13,471 nucleotides of DNA, from positions 1 through 13,471 of the forward strand of contig CALKHD010000233.1 in NCBI GenBank assembly GCA_938092195.1, given 5' to 3'. The position numbers and the translations under genes are program-made. Under the pieces are notes generated by a model. It did not search any database and was not told the origin of the DNA. It saw only the letters and a list, made by a program, of their open reading frames with translations. Below are positions 7,608 to 13,471 of the stretch, in pieces. This stretch comes from an uncultured Flavobacteriales bacterium (GTDB taxonomy: Bacteria; Bacteroidota; Bacteroidia; Flavobacteriales_D; Sanyastnellaceae). The stretch's first letter is position 1; each line of letters opens with the position of its first letter.

Positions 7608-9729
7608 AGCATCCAGCACTGCCGTGAAGGGCCATGTAGACTTTGACGCTCAGTCCATGGAAGACCTGGGGTTCAATGACATCCGAGAACTTCTTGAAGG
7701 CCATTGCAAGACCGACTCCGCCAAGGCGCGTGCACTTCTGCTGGCGCCTTCGTCTCACAGACCCGCCGTGCTGGACGCCTTGGAGTCTACAGATGAGTTG
7801 CGAAGAATTCGGGTCGAGGGATACACCTTCCCATCCTTGGTCTTCGAAGAAATCAAGGGAGAAATCAAACTCTTGGAAGTGTCGGGGTCGGCTCTCACAG
7901 AAGCTGGTTTCATGCGGCTGCTTCAGTGCACCAGATTGGTCAATGACATTGTCGCATCGCTGTCGGGAAGAGAGCGGGCTTTCCCTCGCCTGTGTGGAAT
8001 GCTGGGGACCGTTCAGGAGAATGTAGAAATCGTCAAGGAAATTGAAGCTGTGTTTGACCCCAAAGGCGGGGTTAGGAGTGCAGCATCTCCGGCTTTGGGC
8101 CGCATTCGAATTGATCTACAAACAGGCCGGAGACAGGTCAATCGACTGTTCGACAAAGCATTGCGCAATTGTGCCAAGCAAAACTGGTTGGCCGACACCC
8201 AAGAAGGCTATTTGAATGACCGGCGGGTTTTGGCCATTGCCAGCACCCACAAAAGGAAGGTGAGGGGAAGTGCATTGGGCACATCCAAAACCGGATCGGT
8301 GACCTTCATCGAACCTGCAGATTGCCATCAGGTCAACCACGAGTTGGAGATGCTGCGGGACGATGAGCGCAAAGAGATTGTCCGGATCCTCCGGGCCCTC
8401 ACGCAGCGCATCCGCAAACACACCCCACTGATCAAGGCCCAGCAACGGCTTTTGGTCCGATTGGACTTCATTCAAGCCAAAGTCAAGCTTGCTTTGGACA
8501 TGGACGCCATCAAGCCTCACCTGGTGAAGGACTTGAGAATCGAACTTCTGAAAGCCTTCCACCCCCTGCTTTTGCTGGCCAACCGCGGCAAAAACATCGC
8601 TGTGGAACCCCAAAACTTGACCTTGCACAAAGAGCGGCGAATGCTGGTCATCAGCGGTCCCAATGCCGGCGGAAAGTCCATCGCGCTCAAAATGGTCGGA
8701 CTGATTCAGAGCATGGTGCAAAGTGGCCTATTGGTGCCTGTGCACCCCAACAGCGCTTTTGGCCTGTTCAAGCAAATCTTGACCGACATCGGTGACAACC
8801 AGAGCATCGAGAATCAACTCTCTACGTACAGCTACAGGCTCAAAAGAATGAAGGGCTTTTTGTCCAGTGCCGGACAAAACACGCTTTTGCTTCTCGATGA
8901 ATTCGGAACAGGAAGCGACCCTGAATTGGGTGGAGCATTGGCCGAGGTCTTTTTCGAAGAGCTCTATGCCAAGCGCTCTTTTGGCGTCATCACCACCCAT
9001 TACGCCAACATCAAAACCAGGGCAACGCACATGGCACAAGCCATCAATGGCAGCATGCTGTTTGACGGCGAAACCCTCTCCCCGACTTACAAGTTGGACC
9101 TGGGTCAGCCGGGAAGCTCCTTCACTTTTGAAGTGGCCGAACTGAATGGAATTGAACGGGGGCTTCTGGATCGAGCCAAAGAAAAACTGGACCCCAAAAA
9201 AGTCAAGCTCGACGGCCTGATCGCCAGCCTTCAGAAAGAAAAGTCTCGCCATGCCCGACTGAACGACCGACAGCTCAAAGCCGAGCATGAAGCTGAGGAA
9301 ATGCGGCGCGAATACGCCCGCAAATCAGAGCGACTCGACGAGAGGCAAGAGTCGGTGCACCAGGTGGGGCAAGAACAGAATTCAGCCCTGTTGAAGGGGA
9401 AGAAGCTGCAGCAATTCATCGACCGATTCAAGACCGGACAAGGCAACAAAACCCTGATCGAAGACGTCCGAAAATACCTGTCTGTCGAGGCCACTAAAAT
9501 GGCGGAAAAGGCAGAAGCTGCTGCTCAAAAAAAGGCGGCCCGAGCGGACAAAAGAAAAAACAGCCGGACCAAGCAACATGTCGACCGAATCAACGTCGGC
9601 AGTACGGTTCGCCTCAAGGAGGGACGACAGCGCGGTGAGGTTCTCGAGATCAAAGGCAAGCGAGCCACTGTGGCCTTCGGCGAGTTCAGAACCCGTGTCG
9701 AATTGACCGACCTGATTTGGGTCCGGTAA
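7594..9729 (+). CDS. mutS2: MutS2-family ATPase lacking the C-terminal Smr domain
   Basis: This 711-residue protein has the MutS2 order. A short N-terminal domain contains LGFNDIRELLEGHCKTDSAK. The core/clamp region contains TGSVTFIEPADCHQVNHELE. The ABC-type ATPase has Walker A GPNAGGKS (residues 355-362), Walker B TLLLLDEFGTGSDP (Asp435/Glu436) and the switch ITTHYANIK. A long charged coiled coil (about 515-655) and a small KOW/SH3-like barrel (about 663-711: INVGSTVRLKEG to LTDLIWVR) follow. There is no MutS1 mismatch-recognition domain. MutS2 proteins with a Smr nuclease domain are usually near 780 residues; this one stops right after the KOW-like part. Characterised MutS2 proteins bind branched DNA and suppress recombination or act on collided ribosomes; which applies here is unknown. 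The ATG overlaps miaA by 14 bases; a second in-frame ATG at 7657 is possible. The gene ends 5 bases before the convergent protease gene. Confidence 0.93.
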   Translation: MATSKASSTAVKGHVDFDAQSMEDLGFNDIRELLEGHCKTDSAKARALLLAPSSHRPAVLDALESTDELRRIRVEGYTFPSLVFEEIKGEIKLLEVSGSALTEAGFMRLLQCTRLVNDIVASLSGRERAFPRLCGMLGTVQENVEIVKEIEAVFDPKGGVRSAASPALGRIRIDLQTGRRQVNRLFDKALRNCAKQNWLADTQEGYLNDRRVLAIASTHKRKVRGSALGTSKTGSVTFIEPADCHQVNHELEMLRDDERKEIVRILRALTQRIRKHTPLIKAQQRLLVRLDFIQAKVKLALDMDAIKPHLVKDLRIELLKAFHPLLLLANRGKNIAVEPQNLTLHKERRMLVISGPNAGGKSIALKMVGLIQSMVQSGLLVPVHPNSAFGLFKQILTDIGDNQSIENQLSTYSYRLKRMKGFLSSAGQNTLLLLDEFGTGSDPELGGALAEVFFEELYAKRSFGVITTHYANIKTRATHMAQAINGSMLFDGETLSPTYKLDLGQPGSSFTFEVAELNGIERGLLDRAKEKLDPKKVKLDGLIASLQKEKSRHARLNDRQLKAEHEAEEMRREYARKSERLDERQESVHQVGQEQNSALLKGKKLQQFIDRFKTGQGNKTLIEDVRKYLSVEATKMAEKAEAAAQKKAARADKRKNSRTKQHVDRINVGSTVRLKEGRQRGEVLEIKGKRATVAFGEFRTRVELTDLIWVR

Positions 9730-9734
9730 CCGGT

Positions 9735-11423
9735 TTAATCCAACACCACCCGACGGGTGACTTGAGCTCCATCTCCTGAGGAAAGCGTGAGGTAAATCAC
9801 GCCGCGAGGCCAGTTTCTGGCATCCAAGGTCATGGCTCCTCCCCACATAGACACTTCGCGAAGCATTCGGCCCATTGCATCTCGCACCACCATGGTTGAG
9901 GCCGAAGTCCAATCCGGAAGGGCCAGCCTCACATGGATTTGATCGTGTGCGGGGTTGGGTGCAATCCTGAGGCCCTGTTCCATGGCCAACTGAGCCACAT
10001 CGGCAATCTCCTCACAAGCTTGAGCCGGTCCACAAGGGACAGCTGCATCCATATCTGGATAGGCTCCATGCAGAATCGTTTGACCGCTGCCCTCAGGATC
10101 CAACCACAGCTCGAGTTTCTCATCGGATGGATTGGGGTTGTCGTCCCAGTGGTAGCTCATCTTTCCATAGTAATCGTCTTCGTTTGGCCCTGTGCCTGGC
10201 CCCAGACCTCCATTGGAGCATGAAGACAATCCTGCAGAGAGGGTTCCGATGGAGAGCCCTTCCTCATTGAACAAATGAGAACCCGACGAACCTGGTTCTG
10301 TGACCCCGTGATCGGTTTCTGTGTCGACCCAACTGACCCTCCAATGAGAGCCAAATGCCCCCAGACTGATGCTGGACGTGTTTTGGGTATACGTGCTGAT
10401 TTTCTTGGTGTCTCCCGACGGATGATGAATGCCTACGCCTGCTCCCGAACCGCTGCCACTCGCGTCCCAACCCGCATAGTAGACGGGCCAGCTTGTGGGA
10501 ATTGCGTCTTCGATCTCGACCAGCAAAAAATCAGACCCTTGAAAGTTGCTGCCTTGGATGTCGTCCGAATCGGCCAATCGGAGAACCCCCGTTCTTCGGC
10601 GATTGAGCAGACCGTTACCGTCACCGCACTCGGGCCTTTCGTAATTGAAATACACCTTGAACAGCGTGAACTCTTCATCCGTGACTTCACTGGCGCAGTG
10701 CAGTGCGGTCAACATGTATCGGCGACAATCCAATGCCGTGGTGTTCACCATGGCGCCGGAGCACAAATACGAACCCCCATTCTCAATGATGCTCAAACGA
10801 ACGGTGGCATCCCTCTGGCATTCCCAACCTTGAATTTCTGGGCAAGCCACGTCCACATGACAAGGCTGGCTTCCTCCCCGCGCACCGTTGACGTCTCTGA
10901 ACAGTGCGGCTGCGCCTTCGATGTGCAGCCGAACGTCCTGTGCCAAACCGGCTGGAACCTTCAATCGCAAAACTGCCCATTCCCCGGGGACATCACCAGA
11001 TGCCATTCGACCGTGTTCGTTGTTGTCCCTGAAGTCGTAAGGGCCTTCTTGCCACAGGCCATCTGCATCGGTCACCCAAAGCTCTGCTCCGGCTGGCAAG
11101 TGGAATTCATCAAAATGCAATGCGACCCCCGTGGCGAAATTCACGTGAACACCAATGGCGTATTCCTCCGCATCCTCTTCTGGGCTCAAGTCTTCGGGTT
11201 GACTCTGAACCACCCCATACAAATGCTTTCCCAAAACAACCGCCTCGCGTTCGGCCCTGTCCCATGCCTGCGCCACGTCGAGTGAAGGAAGCTCAATGGC
11301 TTCATATCCCAATGACATCAGCTCATCGGGGCATGGCCGCATCTCGGTTTGTCCAAGGGCAGTTGTCTGAACAGACAAGCACATCGCAACAGCAAAACAC
11401 AAAATCAATTGGAGGCGGCGCAT
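9735..11423 (-). CDS. Secreted lysyl-endopeptidase-like serine protease with T9SS type A sorting tail
   Basis: This 562-residue protein starts at the ATG at 11423. A signal peptide (about residues 1-24, ending ALG-Q) is followed by a propeptide of about 155 residues. The catalytic domain (about 183-455) closely follows Achromobacter protease I, recalled from memory: PCHVDVACPE, LTALHC, GSDFLLVEI, GVGIHHPSGDTKKIS, GVTEPGSSGS and LELWLDPEGSG. The triad is His242, Asp298 and Ser380. The six cysteines that form three disulfides in that enzyme have counterparts at 188, 194, 221, 243, 266 and 402; extra cysteines sit at 202/233 and 464/470. The lysine-specificity Asp aligns with Asp417. Residues from about 487 to 562 form a Por secretion tail (RIAPNPAHDQIHVRL ... 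DAMGRMLRE ... GVIYLTL ... RRVVLD), so it should cross the outer membrane by T9SS and be cell-surface attached or released. A protein-digesting role is inferred. It is convergent with mutS2. Confidence 0.92.
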   Translation of the reverse strand: MRRLQLILCFAVAMCLSVQTTALGQTEMRPCPDELMSLGYEAIELPSLDVAQAWDRAEREAVVLGKHLYGVVQSQPEDLSPEEDAEEYAIGVHVNFATGVALHFDEFHLPAGAELWVTDADGLWQEGPYDFRDNNEHGRMASGDVPGEWAVLRLKVPAGLAQDVRLHIEGAAALFRDVNGARGGSQPCHVDVACPEIQGWECQRDATVRLSIIENGGSYLCSGAMVNTTALDCRRYMLTALHCASEVTDEEFTLFKVYFNYERPECGDGNGLLNRRRTGVLRLADSDDIQGSNFQGSDFLLVEIEDAIPTSWPVYYAGWDASGSGSGAGVGIHHPSGDTKKISTYTQNTSSISLGAFGSHWRVSWVDTETDHGVTEPGSSGSHLFNEEGLSIGTLSAGLSSCSNGGLGPGTGPNEDDYYGKMSYHWDDNPNPSDEKLELWLDPEGSGQTILHGAYPDMDAAVPCGPAQACEEIADVAQLAMEQGLRIAPNPAHDQIHVRLALPDWTSASTMVVRDAMGRMLREVSMWGGAMTLDARNWPRGVIYLTLSSGDGAQVTRRVVLD

Positions 11424-11553
11424 GGAAGGGTGGATTAAATCGGTTTCGAGCAGGAATGCGCAAGGTAAGACCCCGGTTTCAAGGTTCAATTTTTGGCAAT
11501 TCATCCGATTCGAAAGTACCGGTCCGGTTATGTCACAGCTTATATTTCGCTTC

Positions 11554-13170
11554 ATGACGCCACGGTTTCGCGCTCCCCTCCTCTCGCTACTTGTTATGAC
11601 CACCTTTGTTTGCGGCTTCACCCGCACTGGTTGGGGCCAGAAGCCCGTCCAAGAACAAGGCGAAAAATTCAACACGCTGCTGTACTACATGAACCGCATG
11701 TATGTGGACAGTGTGGACCTCGACGGCCTTGTAGAAACTGCCATTCGAGGTATGCTCGAGGAGCTGGACCCGCACTCGGTTTACATTCCCTCGGAGGACC
11801 TGAAACAGGCCGATGAACCCTTGAATGGAAAATTCGAAGGGATTGGTGTTCGGTTCAACATCATGAAGGACACCATCATGGTTGTGGCCACCATTGCCGG
11901 TGGCCCCAGTGAGAAGCTGGGCATCATGGGAGGAGACCGAATCGTCGAAGTGGACGGTGAGGTGGTGGCCGGCGTTGGCATTCGAAACAAAGGCGTCATG
12001 GAGCGCCTGAAAGGCCCCAAAGGAACCCACGTAGAGGTGGGCATTCAGAGGGGGCGCATGGACGGCCTGCTCTACTTTGACATTGAACGCGATAAAATTC
12101 CGATTTACTCGGTGGATGCTCACTACATGGTGAACAACCGAACGGGCTACATCAAAGTGAACCGGTTTTCCAAAGAAACCATGAGCGAACTCAACTCAGC
12201 CCTGGATGAACTTCAGTCAGAGGGAATGAAAGACCTGGTGTTGGACCTGCAAGGAAATGGCGGCGGCATGCTCAACACCGCGATTGAAATGGGCGATGAG
12301 TTTTTGTCTGGAGACCGTTTGATTGTCTACACAGATGGCCGGTCTTTCCCAAGGGAGGATCGGGTTGCAGACACCGAAGGCCGCTTTGAAAAAGGCAGGT
12401 TGGTGGTGCTCGTAGACGAGTCCAGCGCTTCGGCAAGTGAGATTGTCAGTGGCGCCATCCAAGACTGGGACCGCGGATTGATTGTGGGCAGAAGAACCTT
12501 TGGCAAAGGGTTGGTCCAACGTCCGGTGCGGTTGCCCGATGGAAGCGCAGTGAGGTTGACAGTTCAGCAATACTTCACGCCCGCTGGGCGGTGCATTCAG
12601 AAACCCTATGAAGATGGGGTCGATGCCTACCGAAGAGAAAAATATGAGCGCTTTGAAAAAGGAGAGCTGATGTCCCTGGACAGTTTGGACTTGCCAGACA
12701 GCCTCAAGTACAGCACGAAAATCTTGGGGAGAACGGTCTATGGCGGAGGCGGAATCTTGCCCGATGTCTTCGTTCCCATTGACACCAGCTACAACAGTGT
12801 CTACTTCACAGACTTGCTGCGGAGAGGGCTGTTCAACCGGGCCGTCCTTGAATATGTCGACAAAAACCGGAAGCGTTTGGAACGAGAATATGGAGACCGT
12901 GATGCCTTCATTGCCGACCAACCCTTAGAAAAGGAACTCCTCGACGGTCTAATCGCTTTGGGAGAAGCAGAGGACATTCCGTTTGTGGAAGAAGACTGGA
13001 ATGGATCTCTGTACGCCATCGAACTGCGCCTCAAAGCCATTCTGGCACGAACCCTCTTTGACACCACTGCTTTCTACGAGGTGTTCAACCCCATCAATCC
13101 CGTTTACCGCAGGGCCATGGAAGTGCTTTCGGACGGGACATACAAGTCCTCTGGCGTCGGTCAGCGGTAA
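11554..13170 (+). CDS. S41-family carboxy-terminal processing protease (Ctp/Prc type)
   Basis: This 538-residue protein has a signal peptide (about residues 1-28: basic start, LLSLLVMTTFVCG core, cleavage near GWG-Q), so it acts in the periplasm. A helical N-terminal region with the family signature LEELDPHSVYIP leads to a PDZ domain (about 90-175, GIGVRFNIMKDTIMV ... GGDRIVEVDG), then the S41 catalytic domain. The Ser/Lys dyad is Ser293 (in SSASASE) and Lys318 (in RRTFGKGLVQ), 25 residues apart as in known CtpA enzymes. The last 150 or so residues are a charged helical extension. S41 enzymes trim or degrade envelope proteins from the C-terminus; the substrate is unknown. The start is the ATG at 11554; an in-frame ATG at 11530 adds eight residues. 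No Shine-Dalgarno is visible. TATATTTC (11541-11548), one mismatch from TAnnTTTG, lies just upstream. It is divergent from the protease gene. Confidence 0.93.
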   Translation: MTPRFRAPLLSLLVMTTFVCGFTRTGWGQKPVQEQGEKFNTLLYYMNRMYVDSVDLDGLVETAIRGMLEELDPHSVYIPSEDLKQADEPLNGKFEGIGVRFNIMKDTIMVVATIAGGPSEKLGIMGGDRIVEVDGEVVAGVGIRNKGVMERLKGPKGTHVEVGIQRGRMDGLLYFDIERDKIPIYSVDAHYMVNNRTGYIKVNRFSKETMSELNSALDELQSEGMKDLVLDLQGNGGGMLNTAIEMGDEFLSGDRLIVYTDGRSFPREDRVADTEGRFEKGRLVVLVDESSASASEIVSGAIQDWDRGLIVGRRTFGKGLVQRPVRLPDGSAVRLTVQQYFTPAGRCIQKPYEDGVDAYRREKYERFEKGELMSLDSLDLPDSLKYSTKILGRTVYGGGGILPDVFVPIDTSYNSVYFTDLLRRGLFNRAVLEYVDKNRKRLEREYGDRDAFIADQPLEKELLDGLIALGEAEDIPFVEEDWNGSLYAIELRLKAILARTLFDTTAFYEVFNPINPVYRRAMEVLSDGTYKSSGVGQR

Positions 13171-13229
13171 TTCACGCCCAAGGGCGGAACAACCCTTGAA
13201 AAAGGTGACACTTCCTCCCTCGATGGGAT

Positions 13230-13237
13230 TAATTTTA
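13230..13237 (+). promoter_or_regulatory. Weak candidate -7 element for the lipoprotein gene
   Basis: TAATTTTA matches TAnnTTTG at all but the last base and sits in the most AT-rich patch of the gap, 23 bases before the ATG at 13261. No -33 element is evident at the usual distance. The lipoprotein could also be read through from the S41 gene 90 bases upstream. Confidence 0.25.
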
Positions 13238-13260
13238 CTTCAGCAACACGACTTTACAAC

Positions 13261-13471
13261 ATGAACATTGCCCGTACCCTTTCTCTGTTGGCCATCCCTG
13301 TTATGCTTTTCGCTTGCGGCGACACTGCGGACACAGGAAACGCAACCGACAACACTGTAGCCACCGACGAGGCTGGAACCAACGAAATGGATCCCGCTCG
13401 TGAGACCACTGAAGCACCCGCTGCAACTCCAGAAGCTACAGGCCCAGTCACCTCCATGACATTCGCCGAGA
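13261..13471 (+). CDS. Lipoprotein, 3' partial (possibly DUF1573-type)
   Basis: The ATG at 13261 opens a frame that runs off the right window edge; 70 complete codons are visible. Residues 1-19 form a lipoprotein signal (MNIARTLSLLAIPVMLFACG) with lipobox LFAC and the lipidated Cys at residue 19. A low-complexity linker rich in Thr, Ala, Asp, Glu and Pro (about residues 20-60) follows. The last visible stretch, GPVTSMTFAE, resembles the strand that begins DUF1573 domains in Bacteroidota lipoproteins, but too little is present to be sure. The expected location is the periplasmic face of the outer or inner membrane. It lies 90 bases after the S41 protease on the same strand and may be co-transcribed or have its own promoter. 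Confidence 0.7.
   Translation, partial: MNIARTLSLLAIPVMLFACGDTADTGNATDNTVATDEAGTNEMDPARETTEAPAATPEATGPVTSMTFAE

Noticed and set aside
6603..7619. A 338-codon open frame on the - strand covering all of miaA
   Set aside because: It is exactly antisense to a textbook MiaA, shows no recognisable domain, and is rich in His, Gly and Arg in the way expected from reverse-complemented codons.
9728..9735. The palindrome AACCGGTT at the end of mutS2
   Set aside because: Eight bases are expected by chance in a window of this size, and it overlaps both stop regions without a longer dyad.
10275..11285. A 336-codon open frame on the + strand inside the protease gene
   Set aside because: The - strand encodes a complete protease with triad and sorting tail; the + strand product has no coherent domain, no good start context and shadow-like composition.
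11424..11553. A promoter for the protease in the divergent gap (TACTTTCG and TACCTTGC on the - strand)
   Set aside because: Both differ from TAnnTTTG by one or more bases and neither has a convincing -33 partner, so no site was called. A promoter must be in or near this gap, but I cannot place it.
13179..13198. A 6-bp perfect hairpin (CAAGGG / CCCTTG, 8-base loop) after the S41 gene as a terminator
   Set aside because: The stem is short and is followed on the + strand by A residues rather than a T run, so it does not fit an intrinsic terminator for the gene it follows.

Overview
This window looks like ordinary chromosomal DNA from a Bacteroidota bacterium, probably a marine or freshwater relative of the Flavobacteriales. 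Three things point there. One secreted protease ends in a type A sorting tail of the type IX secretion system (T9SS). An outer-membrane protein combines a beta-barrel, thrombospondin type 3 repeats and SPOR domains. Several start sites lack a Shine-Dalgarno sequence but have TAnnTTTG-like -7 elements. By eye the base composition is moderate to G+C-leaning, richer than in the classic AT-rich flavobacteria. The genus cannot be named from this sequence. I found no tRNA, rRNA, CRISPR array, insertion sequence or phage gene.

Layout, left to right. The window opens inside a + strand outer-membrane protein gene (2-1702, 5' end missing) that runs tail-to-tail into a - strand FAD-dependent oxidoreductase of the COG2509 type (1680-3284). 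A divergent intergenic stretch follows, with the best promoter candidate of the window. Next is a + strand gene for a fused alpha/beta E1 subunit of a 2-oxoacid dehydrogenase (3350-5368), tail-to-tail with a small - strand membrane/TPR protein (5373-5915). A second divergent gap leads into a + strand operon-like run: a PRiA4_ORF3-family protein (6025-6609), miaA (6624-7607) and mutS2 (7594-9729). mutS2 is tail-to-tail with a - strand gene for a lysyl-endopeptidase-like serine protease with a T9SS tail (9735-11423). A third divergent gap separates that from a + strand S41 carboxy-terminal processing protease (11554-13170). The last gene is a lipoprotein cut by the window end (13261 onward).

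The region therefore alternates divergent starts with very tight convergent ends: a 23-base overlap, then gaps of 4 and 5 bases. Roles are mixed: branched-chain/2-oxoacid catabolism, tRNA A37 prenylation, a MutS-family ATPase, and several envelope or secreted proteins. There is no sign that all of it forms one dedicated pathway. The only likely co-transcribed set is PRiA4_ORF3-miaA-mutS2.

I did not find a convincing new biological system. The points most worth a second look are: the API-like protease, which keeps its triad, six cysteines and specificity Asp but appears to lack the rate-enhancing His; the MutS2 homologue without a Smr nuclease domain; a possible leaderless promoter at the E1 gene; and an outer-membrane protein in which two SPOR domains seem to have taken the place of an OmpA-type anchor.
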